Shown here piece after piece: positions 8,303 to 16,972 of a stretch of 64,000 nt of DNA. The first letter of the stretch is position 1. Each line of letters begins with the position of its first letter. The DNA comes from Litorimonas sp947503715 (lineage in GTDB: Bacteria; Pseudomonadota; Alphaproteobacteria; Caulobacterales; Maricaulaceae), in NCBI RefSeq assembly GCF_050271975.1, contig NZ_CP189850.1, positions 1,302,001-1,366,000 of the forward strand, written 5' to 3'. The notes under the pieces are model-generated. The model worked only from the letters and a program-made list of their open reading frames with translations. It ran no database searches and was not told the DNA's origin. The position numbers and the translations under genes are program-made.

Positions 8303-11300
8303 ATGACGACCAAGATAAACACAGGTAAGAATAAGGCTGGCAAAACTGCCACAAAAGCCGCACTGGCAGCCGCCGCTGGCGCTGTTGCACTGACGTCAGA
8401 GGCTCAGGCCGCTGACACAACATCGCAAATGGTGGATGTTGAACAACTAAATACGGTGGACTCCGTGCGCCGTCTTGATGATGGACGTTTGGAAATCACA
8501 TTGAAAGACGGAAGCGTCACTATTCTCGGTGAGGATAGTTTTGTGGAAAATGCCGGACGCTTTATTCTGACGCCAGAGGCGGTTGCAAACTTAACGGATG
8601 GCGATGGCGCGCTTTTACTGCTTGCAGGTGCAGCCGTTGTTGGCGGGATCGCACTGGCGGTATCCGGTGGCGGCAATGATGATGACACTGATGTTGTTCT
8701 ACCCGTCGCCAATGCGCCGACAGAAGGACCTGACCTCCTGACCGGGACCGATGGTGATGACACGATTAACGGCCTAGGTGGCGGTGATGAAATCAATGGT
8801 CTGGCTGGTAATGATACGCTTTCCGGCGCGGCTGGAAATGACACATTGCGTGGTGGGTCTGGCGATGATGTTCTGGCCGGTGGCCCGGGAACGGATGCTA
8901 TTGATGGTGGAACCGGCAACGATACAAACTCTTTTGCAGATATCGGACAGGGTGTCACAGCTAGCATTGCCGATGGTACAGCGTCTTATGGTGGTGTCAG
9001 TGAGACTTTCACAAATATTGAAAACTTACGTGGATCCAGCAATGACGACGTTTTGACAGGTGATGGCTCTGCCAACATCCTTGAAGGCGGCGCAGGTGAC
9101 GATATTTTGGCGGGTCGCGGCGGCGTCGATATTATCGATGGCGGCGAAGGTATCGATACGAACTCGTTCGAAGGTATTGGTGTTGGTGTCACAGCCACTG
9201 TAAATGCGGACGGAACGGGTACAGCCAGCTACGGCATGGTCGATGAGACCTTCACAGGCATCGAAAATCTACGCGGGTCAGATAACGACGACGTTTTGAC
9301 CGCAACAGGTGCAGCGGCCAACGTAATTGAAGGCGGTGCCGGTAACGATCTTATCGCTGGTGGCGGGGGCCAAGATACTCTGGATGGCGGTGAAGGTAAC
9401 GACACGAACTCTTTCCAAGGTATCGGTGTCGGTGTCACAGCCAATCTCGGTGACGGAACAGCCAATTACGGTATGGTCAATGAGACTTTCACGAATTTCG
9501 AAAACCTTCTTGGGTCTGATAATAATGACAGCCTACGTGGCGACGGAAATGTTAATGTCATCGAGGGTGCGGCTGGCGATGATCGGATCATCTGGTCCGG
9601 CGGCGAAGACACACTCGACGGTGGCGAAGGTATCGATACACTTGATTACGAAACATCATCTGTCGGTGTGAATATTGATTTAGGCAATGGTACTGCGGTA
9701 CGAGAAGTTGGATTCGGAATTGCTTTCGAAGAGGCAGCTGTCGAAATTGATGGTATGCTGAACCCGATGCTCTCCGGTGACTTGCAAACGGAAGCTGAAG
9801 CTGGAAACCTCTACTTCAACATTCATACAACTGAATTTGGTGGCGGTGAAATCCGTGGTCAGCTTGACACAATCGTGTCTGATGAAACCGTGGACGGTGT
9901 TCGTACACTCGTACTGTCAGCCTCTCTTGACGCGTCACAGGAGCCTAATGACTCTTCTGACTCAGATGCGACAGGTTCCGCCACTGTGACATTTGTCTTC
10001 GATGCTGAAGGGAATGCGACATATTCGACGGATCTTGACGTGACGGGTATTTCCACATCGGAATTACTGCCTGTGGCCGGCTTCTCAGCTATCCATTTGC
10101 ATAACGCTCCGGCTGGCACAAATGGCCCTGTTGTTGTTGATATTGTTCAAGATGCAGGCGGAGATATTAACGGTGTCGCGCAATCCGACGACGCTGATAC
10201 AGGTGACGGAAACGTCTTTGCTGAAGTTATTGAAACAGACACAATTTCGAACTTCGAGAATGCTGTCGGTTCCGAAAATAACGACACTATTCGCGGAAAT
10301 GGTGGTGAAAACCTCATCGAAGCAGGTGCCGGCGACGACACAATCATCTGGACTGGCGGCGACGACATTCTGGACGGTGGTGAAGGTAACGACACAGTTG
10401 ATTATACGACGTCTTCTGCTCCGGTTATCGTCGAGCTTGACGAAAACGGAAACGGAACTGCAACACGCGAACTCGGATTTGGTGTACAAGTTGTGGACGC
10501 TGAAGTTGCAGATGATGCAGCATTCGTTGCAGCGGCCGAAGCTGGAAATCTCTACTTCAACATTCATACGAACGACTTCCCCGGGGGCGAAATTCGCGGA
10601 CAGTTATCGGTGAGCTCAGATGAGACAGTTGATGGTGTTCGTACGATTGTTTTGGATGCCGCTCTTGATGGCGCGCAAGAGCCAAATAATGCGTCTGACT
10701 CCATCGCAACAGGTGTTGGTCAAGTCAGGATCACCGTCGATGCTGAAGGTAACGCAACCTACAGCTCCACTTTGGATGTTGATGGTATTGGTGTCTCTGA
10801 ACTGATACCGGTCGGACCGTTCTCCGCGATCCATCTTCACAATGCCCCTGCGGGGCAGAACGGACCTGTTTTACAGGATATCGTTCAGGATGCAGGCGGT
10901 GACGTGAACGGTAACACGGAAGACGGTGACGTCTTTGCCGAAGTTGAAAGCGTTGACACTCTCATCTCAATTGAGAACGTGATTCTGTCCGAGAATGATG
11001 ACCAACTGGCCCCAGCGGCTGGATCGCAATCTGTCGATGGCGGTGCGGGTGATGATGTTCTCTTGGGCGGCGCCGGTAATGACACACTCTTTGGTGGCTC
11101 TGGCGATGATATTGTTGGTGGCGGCGGGGGCTTTGATGTTCTCGATGGCGGCGAAGGCAATGACACGCTGACATTCGAAGGCATCGGACGTAACGTGGAC
11201 GCAAACCTCTCGACAGACTCTGCTATCTATGTTGCGCCGAACGGCACGACGATTGAAGAGACATCCACAAACTTCGAAAATCTCACCGGCTTTACGGGTG

Positions 11301-13693
11301 ATGACCGTTTGACAGGTGATGAAGGCGATAACGTGCTTGACGGTGGTGCCGGAAATGACACGCTTTCAGGTGGTGCCGGCAACGACACGCTGATCGGTGG
11401 AACCGGTGACGACACCTTGATTGGTGGCGGTGGCCAAGACTCACTTGATGGTGGCGACGGTGTTGATACAGCCGATTTCGGTAATATCGGCCTCGGTATC
11501 GACATAAACCTTGAAACAGGTAACGCGTCCTACGGCATGGTCGAAGCTGAAACGATCGTTAACGTTGAAAACGTGATTGGTACGGCTCAGGATGATGTCA
11601 TCACGGGTGATGCCAATGACAACCTGCTCGCAGGTGGTGATGGCTCCGATGTTATCCGGGGTGGCGACGGTGACGACTTCATCCGCGGTGATGCAATCGG
11701 CGACGGTGAGACAATCACTATCTCTGTCGAGAACACACTCGGAGAAGGCGGAACCTTCCTCACGCCTGTTTGGTTCGGCTTCCAAGATGCTGCCAATTCC
11801 GATTTCGACCTCTATGACCGTGGCGGCGCCGTCAGTACCGGTCTGGAGCGTTTAGCAGAAGACGGAAACGTCAATGCACTTGCGACAGAGTTCAGCCAAC
11901 TGGCCGGACGCAATGGTGTCGATGCGACAGTCTTCGGACTGGGACAGGGCGCACCCGGACCCATCGATCCAGGCGAGACAGCGACCTTTACAATCAATGT
12001 CAATCCTGACGATGTTGGTGTCGGTAACTTTGTCTGGGCCACTATGGTCATTCCATCCAATGATGCTTTCCTGGCGTCTCCGGGTAACCCATTGACGGAT
12101 CCGATCTTCTCATCAGATGGTTCTTTTCTCGGCCCAGTTGAAATTCTGCGCTTCGGATCGGATGTGCTGGATGCCGGAACTGAGGTGAACACGGAACTGG
12201 ATGCAGCCTTCCTAAACCAGATGGGTCCAAATACGGGCATCACTGAAAACGGTGTTGTAACGGTTCACCCAGGCTTTAACGGCTCCGAAGGCAATCTTGA
12301 TGGCGGCCCGATAAATATTCTTGGCGGCACAACAGCTGCAGGAACTGTGATTGATCCGGCTGTTGGCGACTTCACTCTGAATGGCGGACAGCAACTCGTC
12401 CTGCGCATTCTCGTGGACCGTGCCATCTTCGGCGGAGATGATGAACTCTTTGGTGGAAATGGGAATGATACGATCGAAGGTGGATTCGGCGACGACCTGC
12501 TTGATGGGGGTGCTGGTAATGACACGCTTATCGGTGGTGACGGCAATGACGTCCTGCGCGGTGGCGGTGGCCAAGACACGTTGGATGGTGGTGAAGGTAT
12601 CGACACAGCTGACCACTCCAATATCGGTGTGGGCGTCACTGTGGACCTCGGTGCGGGAACAGCCAGCTATGGCATGGTCAATGAGACACTCACGTCAATT
12701 GAGAATGTTATTGGTACAGCCCAAGACGATGTCATCCGCGGTAATGGCGGCGAGAACGTCATCGAAGCAGGAGAGGGTGACGATACGATCATCTGGACCG
12801 GCGGCGAAGACATCTATGATGGTGGCGAAGGCTTCGACACAGTGGATTACACAACGTCAAGCGTTCCTGTTATTGTCGAACTCGACGCAGACGGAAACGG
12901 TACAGCCACGCGTGAACTCGGCTTCTCTGTCGAAGTTACCGAAGCTGAAGTCGCAAATGATGCTGCCTTTATCGCAGCGGCAGATGCTGGGAACCTCTAC
13001 TTTAACATCCACACGCAAGAGTTTGGCGGCGGCGAAATCCGCGGACAACTTGATACAGTGGTCAGCGATGAAACAGTGGACGGCGTCCGGACTCTGGTTC
13101 TCGAAGCGTCACTTGACGGCGCGCAGGAACCAAATGGTGCCTCTGACTCCGAAGCGACAGGTGAAGCTACAGTCACTATCGTGATTGATGCGGAAGGTAA
13201 CGCCACTTACTCGGGTACGCTGGACGTTGCGGGTATCTCGACAAGCGAGCTGACCCCGGTCGGACCGTTCTCCTCGATCCATCTGCACAATGCGCCGCGC
13301 GGCGAAAATGGTGGGGTCGTTCAGGACTTCATCGTCGATGCCGGCGGTGACGTGAATGGCGATACAATGGACCCGATGGCCGATACAGGAGACGGAGACG
13401 TCTTTGTCGAGGACATTCAGGTCGATACTTTGGTCAGCATTGAGCAAGTCATTGGTCAGGATGGTGCACCGATTACATCGGCACCATCAGGCCCGATGGC
13501 AGAGTCCAGTCAGTTGGACGCCGCTGTTGTACAGTCTCTCTCCGTTGATGACGCATCCCTTATGAATGTTACGCAACCTGCTTCAGCCCAAAGCCTTGAA
13601 GGTAACTCAACATTCGCAGCGGATAGTTTCGCTATCGCATTAGAAGATGAATTTGAGGCGTTTATTGCCCAGGAACTCTTCGAAATCGCGTAA
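8303..13693 (+). CDS. giant RTX protein with CHRD and spondin-N-like domains, type I secretion substrate
   Basis: The protein has 1796 residues from the ATG at 8303, which has GGAGAG six bases upstream; a TTG eight codons earlier has none. The N-terminus has a signal-peptide-like stretch ending SEAQAADT (~38), a small domain (DGRLEITLKDGSVTILGED) and a glycine-rich hydrophobic helix at ~105-128. Blocks of Ca-binding nonapeptides (GGAGNDTLxGGxGDD) alternate with ~60-residue units containing GVGVTANLGDGTANYGMVNE. Three CHRD-like modules are encoded at about 9709-10230, 10456-10950 and 12880-13430. A spondin-N-like domain at about 11707-12425 shows ERLAEDGN, ATMVIPSNDAF and DAGTEVNTELD. The C-terminus (FAIALEDEFEAFIAQELF, then EIA) is an acidic-hydrophobic type I secretion signal. 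Probable extracellular or surface Ca-binding protein. Confidence 0.9.
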   Translation: MTTKINTGKNKAGKTATKAALAAAAGAVALTSEAQAADTTSQMVDVEQLNTVDSVRRLDDGRLEITLKDGSVTILGEDSFVENAGRFILTPEAVANLTDGDGALLLLAGAAVVGGIALAVSGGGNDDDTDVVLPVANAPTEGPDLLTGTDGDDTINGLGGGDEINGLAGNDTLSGAAGNDTLRGGSGDDVLAGGPGTDAIDGGTGNDTNSFADIGQGVTASIADGTASYGGVSETFTNIENLRGSSNDDVLTGDGSANILEGGAGDDILAGRGGVDIIDGGEGIDTNSFEGIGVGVTATVNADGTGTASYGMVDETFTGIENLRGSDNDDVLTATGAAANVIEGGAGNDLIAGGGGQDTLDGGEGNDTNSFQGIGVGVTANLGDGTANYGMVNETFTNFENLLGSDNNDSLRGDGNVNVIEGAAGDDRIIWSGGEDTLDGGEGIDTLDYETSSVGVNIDLGNGTAVREVGFGIAFEEAAVEIDGMLNPMLSGDLQTEAEAGNLYFNIHTTEFGGGEIRGQLDTIVSDETVDGVRTLVLSASLDASQEPNDSSDSDATGSATVTFVFDAEGNATYSTDLDVTGISTSELLPVAGFSAIHLHNAPAGTNGPVVVDIVQDAGGDINGVAQSDDADTGDGNVFAEVIETDTISNFENAVGSENNDTIRGNGGENLIEAGAGDDTIIWTGGDDILDGGEGNDTVDYTTSSAPVIVELDENGNGTATRELGFGVQVVDAEVADDAAFVAAAEAGNLYFNIHTNDFPGGEIRGQLSVSSDETVDGVRTIVLDAALDGAQEPNNASDSIATGVGQVRITVDAEGNATYSSTLDVDGIGVSELIPVGPFSAIHLHNAPAGQNGPVLQDIVQDAGGDVNGNTEDGDVFAEVESVDTLISIENVILSENDDQLAPAAGSQSVDGGAGDDVLLGGAGNDTLFGGSGDDIVGGGGGFDVLDGGEGNDTLTFEGIGRNVDANLSTDSAIYVAPNGTTIEETSTNFENLTGFTGDDRLTGDEGDNVLDGGAGNDTLSGGAGNDTLIGGTGDDTLIGGGGQDSLDGGDGVDTADFGNIGLGIDINLETGNASYGMVEAETIVNVENVIGTAQDDVITGDANDNLLAGGDGSDVIRGGDGDDFIRGDAIGDGETITISVENTLGEGGTFLTPVWFGFQDAANSDFDLYDRGGAVSTGLERLAEDGNVNALATEFSQLAGRNGVDATVFGLGQGAPGPIDPGETATFTINVNPDDVGVGNFVWATMVIPSNDAFLASPGNPLTDPIFSSDGSFLGPVEILRFGSDVLDAGTEVNTELDAAFLNQMGPNTGITENGVVTVHPGFNGSEGNLDGGPINILGGTTAAGTVIDPAVGDFTLNGGQQLVLRILVDRAIFGGDDELFGGNGNDTIEGGFGDDLLDGGAGNDTLIGGDGNDVLRGGGGQDTLDGGEGIDTADHSNIGVGVTVDLGAGTASYGMVNETLTSIENVIGTAQDDVIRGNGGENVIEAGEGDDTIIWTGGEDIYDGGEGFDTVDYTTSSVPVIVELDADGNGTATRELGFSVEVTEAEVANDAAFIAAADAGNLYFNIHTQEFGGGEIRGQLDTVVSDETVDGVRTLVLEASLDGAQEPNGASDSEATGEATVTIVIDAEGNATYSGTLDVAGISTSELTPVGPFSSIHLHNAPRGENGGVVQDFIVDAGGDVNGDTMDPMADTGDGDVFVEDIQVDTLVSIEQVIGQDGAPITSAPSGPMAESSQLDAAVVQSLSVDDASLMNVTQPASAQSLEGNSTFAADSFAIALEDEFEAFIAQELFEIA

Positions 13694-13771
13694 TTTGCGA
13701 AAGTAATAAAAAGCTTCCCCGAACAAGGGGGAGCGGACCTGCCGGTCTCTCTCTTGGTGGGTTCGTTCAGG

Positions 13772-13808
13772 CCGGCTCCGGAATGCGCCCCCGGAGCCGG
13801 TCTTTTTT
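13772..13808 (+). terminator. strong rho-independent terminator after the RTX gene
   Basis: CCGGCTCCGG (13772-13781) pairs perfectly with CCGGAGCCGG (13791-13800), then TCTTTTTT. It separates the RTX transcript from that of its exporter, so substrate and exporter amounts can differ. Confidence 0.95.
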
Positions 13809-13839
13809 GTATGAATATCTGAAAATTTCAGTTCTGTTT

Positions 13840-13866
13840 TGAACCTTTCCTTTGGCTGGTGCGACG
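13840..13866 (+). promoter_or_regulatory. predicted ECF promoter of the type I secretion operon
   Basis: TGAACCTT (13840-13847), 14 bases, CGACG (13862-13866), 67 bp before the ATG at 13934. It closely matches the promoter of the RTX gene, including the GGCTGG spacer block. Confidence 0.75.
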
Positions 13867-13933
13867 GAAAGATGAGCCGCTTTGGTTAAAGTGGTCCAGT
13901 GCGCGCATCGAATTGACAAAGAGAGAGACCGTC

Positions 13934-15655
13934 ATGGCGAAATTGCAAACTTCAACGGTGAATAAATCCGGCTTGATTGGGTGGTTCATATCCATGTCCC
14001 GAGAATTACCTGGTACTGTCTGGCCCATTATGGGGTTCAGTCTCGTCAGCAATTTATTGCTGCTGGTCTCCCCGCTTTACATGCTACAGGTCTATGACCG
14101 TATTCTAACATCAGGCTCGCACGATACGCTAATCTGGATGACCGTAATTGCGGTCTTCTTGATGGGTATCTATGCCGCTGCAGAAATTGGGCGTCGCCGG
14201 ATTTGTGCTCTAGCTGCCGAGCGTTTGGAAGAAGAGCTCTCCGAGCGCATATTCGCGAATTTCGAACGCCGTCATGATGCAGGCGGGCGTTTGCCGAATG
14301 ACCTACGCGTTCTCTCACGCATTCGTGGGTTTTTTGCCAATCAAACCATTCTGCCCTTTTTCGACCTGCCTTTCGCGCCGCTTTTCCTTGCGGTCATGTT
14401 TATCATTCACCCATTGATCGGGTTTCTTGGTCTAGCGGGTGGCGCCATCCTGTTTACGATTGCCGTCATAGCGGAAATGACAAATCGGGCGACTAATGAT
14501 GCGGCGAGCCAAACAAGCGCGAAGGCCTTTTCTCTCGTTAACGGACTGGCCCGTCAACGCTCGGCTATCGTTTCTATGGGCTTGTCCGGTCCGGCGCTGA
14601 CAAAATGGCGGGCAACAAAATCTGAAGCCCGCGAACACGCGCTCAGGGCGACATCCCATGAGGGTAAGTTTTCCTCTATTACACGCTCGGGCCGTCAGAC
14701 GCTTCAAATCCTAATTCTGGGTGCAGGTGGAGCGCTGGCTATTGCACAACAGGTTTCACCGGGTGCCATTGTCGCGGGGTCCATCATTTTATCCCGCGCA
14801 CTTGGTCCGATTGATCAAATTGTTGGGAGCTGGCGTGGCGTCGCCGCTGCTCAATCTGCTTGGAACCAGATATTACCTGCAATCTCTCAAGAGCAAACAT
14901 CTGCCGAGTACACGCCGCTACCCCGTCCTGACGCTGCCTTGAAGCTGGATCGCCTCAGCGTTGGTATTCCCGACACGGATGCTCCTATCTTGCGCCCGTT
15001 TATGTTCGAAGTAGATGCTCCTCAAATGATCGGCATTATTGGGCCGAATGGAGCTGGAAAATCCTCACTTCTTCAGACGATTTCAGGCGCGTGGTCACCG
15101 CATGGCGGCGCAGTTAAACTGGGCGGACGTGAACTGCACGATTGGGCCCCGGCGGATCGCGGGCAATATGTCGGCTACCTGCCGCAGGATGTTGAACTCC
15201 TCCCGGGGACAGTTGCGGAAAACATCTCGCGTATGAAAGACGTGGAGCCGAATAATATTATCGCGGCGGCTAAAGTTGCTGGAGCGCACGAGATGATTCT
15301 GGCTCTACCACAGGGATATGAGACACAGGTTGGTGTTCCAGGGGTCGGGTCACTTTCCGCAGGCCAACGTCAGATGATCGGCATGGCCCGTGCGTTATTT
15401 GGTAAGCCGGTCCTCTTACTCCTCGACGAGCCGACAGCTAATCTCGATCCAGCTTCCGCTCATCAGATCATTAATCGCCTCCATGCTGTTGCAAAGGCAG
15501 GAACACTCGTTGTTGTCGCCACGCATGACTTGAAACTCATTCGGGCTACATCTCAACTTCTCATCGTCGAAAATGGATCAGTCGGACAGGCCCAGACACA
15601 GGCTTACATCGCTGCATCACAGCCACGACCCACCCTTAAAGCGGTAGGAGCTTAA
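13934..15655 (+). CDS. type I secretion ABC transporter (PrtD/HlyB-like)
   Basis: The protein has 573 residues from the ATG at 13934 (GAGAGAG upstream); a reading start 25 codons earlier would overlap the promoter. An N-terminal membrane domain (~25-310) contains LLLVSPLYMLQVYDRILTS, the hallmark of PrtD-type exporters. The ATPase domain has Walker A GPNGAGKSS (~370), signature LSAGQRQ (~472), Walker B LLLLDEPTANLDP (~492) and switch His in ATHD (~531). There is no N-terminal C39 peptidase domain, so it should export an uncleaved C-terminal-signal substrate. It is the first gene of a three-gene operon, with the RTX protein upstream as obvious substrate. Confidence 0.95.
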   Translation: MAKLQTSTVNKSGLIGWFISMSRELPGTVWPIMGFSLVSNLLLLVSPLYMLQVYDRILTSGSHDTLIWMTVIAVFLMGIYAAAEIGRRRICALAAERLEEELSERIFANFERRHDAGGRLPNDLRVLSRIRGFFANQTILPFFDLPFAPLFLAVMFIIHPLIGFLGLAGGAILFTIAVIAEMTNRATNDAASQTSAKAFSLVNGLARQRSAIVSMGLSGPALTKWRATKSEAREHALRATSHEGKFSSITRSGRQTLQILILGAGGALAIAQQVSPGAIVAGSIILSRALGPIDQIVGSWRGVAAAQSAWNQILPAISQEQTSAEYTPLPRPDAALKLDRLSVGIPDTDAPILRPFMFEVDAPQMIGIIGPNGAGKSSLLQTISGAWSPHGGAVKLGGRELHDWAPADRGQYVGYLPQDVELLPGTVAENISRMKDVEPNNIIAAAKVAGAHEMILALPQGYETQVGVPGVGSLSAGQRQMIGMARALFGKPVLLLLDEPTANLDPASAHQIINRLHAVAKAGTLVVVATHDLKLIRATSQLLIVENGSVGQAQTQAYIAASQPRPTLKAVGA

Positions 15656-15657
15656 TC

Positions 15658-16968
15658 ATGACTCAATCAAAAACATTCATCAATCCTATGCGTGACAAGA
15701 CGGTCCGTAATATGGCGCTTCTCTGTGCCATCGGTTTTGGAGGCTTCTGCACATGGGGCGCTCTGGCACCGCTCGAAGAAGGTGTCGCCGCGTCTGGACA
15801 AATTGTCGTCGAAGATAATCGCCAGATGGTCCAACATCTTGAGGGCGGTATCGTCTCTGAACTCCGCGTGAGAGAGGGTGAAACAGTTCAGGCAGGCGAT
15901 GTTTTGGTTGTCTTGAAACGAACTGCGTCCTTGTCATCACGTGATCAGATTATTCAGGAATATGGTGCGCAGGCGGCATCTGTTGCCCGCCTTCGAGCTT
16001 TGCAGGATAATCATAACACGCCCGATTTCTCTGTTCTGGATACATTAGACCTTGGCGAAGCGGAACGTGAAGATATCATCCGCCGAGAAACAGAGCTTTT
16101 CCAGCAACAGCGTTATTCTCTGTTAGCCGATATTGCCGTTCTGGAATCACGCATTCAATCAACGCGTCAATTGCAAAGCTCTCGAGATGGGCAAATCCTG
16201 ATTGCGCAAAAAGCCTTGGAGTCTGCCCGCGCTGAATTGGATGTTATTTCGAATATATTCGAACAACAACTTGCTCGTCGGGACCAAGTCACATCAGCTG
16301 AGCGGCTTGTTGCGACGTTAGAAGGCGACATTGCCGCCCTGACAAGTCAACGCGATGACGCACGGGCGTCTGAGGCGGACTTAGTGGCACAGATCGCTCA
16401 AACCCGGGCCTCGACCGCGCGTGATACCGCGACGGCGCTTCTGGACACCAGTGCCGAACTCTTGGCAGCGCAGGATCGCCTGAATCAAGCTCAGGATGTG
16501 CTGGACCGTTCAGTAATCATTGCACCGGTTTCGGGCGAGGTCCTAAATATGAGCTTTTCGACGATTGGTGGTGTTGTAGGCTCCGGAGAGACATTGATGG
16601 AAATTGTACCAGAAATTAGTGAGGTGACTGCTAGCGTCCAGATAAGCGCAACAGATCGGTCCGCGATTTCAGAGGGTCAAAGCGTCCGGACACAATTCTC
16701 ATCTTACAAAGGATGGCAGGCCCCGCGTTTGACAGGTGAAATCATAGATGTTTCAGCCGACTTGAAAACAGATCCGGTCACAGGTGCGCCGTATTACGAA
16801 GCCCGCCTGCGTGTGCCGAAATCGGAAATCGCCCGAACTCAAGGTGTCGATATCATACCCGGTATGCCCGTTGATGTTTTTATCTATTCCGGCCGGTCGC
16901 GGACATTGTTGGATTACCTCTTCGAACCTCTGGGTGAGTCCCTCTTCAAGGGATTGCGGACGGGGTAG
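15658..16968 (+). CDS. HlyD-family membrane fusion protein of type I secretion
   Basis: The protein has 436 residues. One N-terminal transmembrane helix (~18-37, NMALLCAIGFGGFCTWGALA). The lipoyl-like half-motif GGIVSELRVREGETVQAGD follows at ~65-85, then a long coiled coil (~110-280) and the C-terminal beta-barrel domain (IIPGMPVDVFI). It bridges the ABC transporter and the outer-membrane channel. The ATG is 2 bases after the ABC stop, indicating translational coupling. Confidence 0.95.
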   Translation: MTQSKTFINPMRDKTVRNMALLCAIGFGGFCTWGALAPLEEGVAASGQIVVEDNRQMVQHLEGGIVSELRVREGETVQAGDVLVVLKRTASLSSRDQIIQEYGAQAASVARLRALQDNHNTPDFSVLDTLDLGEAEREDIIRRETELFQQQRYSLLADIAVLESRIQSTRQLQSSRDGQILIAQKALESARAELDVISNIFEQQLARRDQVTSAERLVATLEGDIAALTSQRDDARASEADLVAQIAQTRASTARDTATALLDTSAELLAAQDRLNQAQDVLDRSVIIAPVSGEVLNMSFSTIGGVVGSGETLMEIVPEISEVTASVQISATDRSAISEGQSVRTQFSSYKGWQAPRLTGEIIDVSADLKTDPVTGAPYYEARLRVPKSEIARTQGVDIIPGMPVDVFIYSGRSRTLLDYLFEPLGESLFKGLRTG

Positions 16969-16972
16969 TGTC

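Noticed and set aside
8750..12600. Regular repeats that could suggest a CRISPR or other non-coding array
   Set aside because: They encode nonapeptide Ca-binding repeats in one frame; spacing and divergence do not fit a CRISPR array. No CRISPR was seen elsewhere.
8404..13447. Many open frames on both strands inside the RTX gene
   Set aside because: Repetitive coding produces parallel frames; their translations are low-complexity Ser/Pro or Val/Thr runs without start signals.
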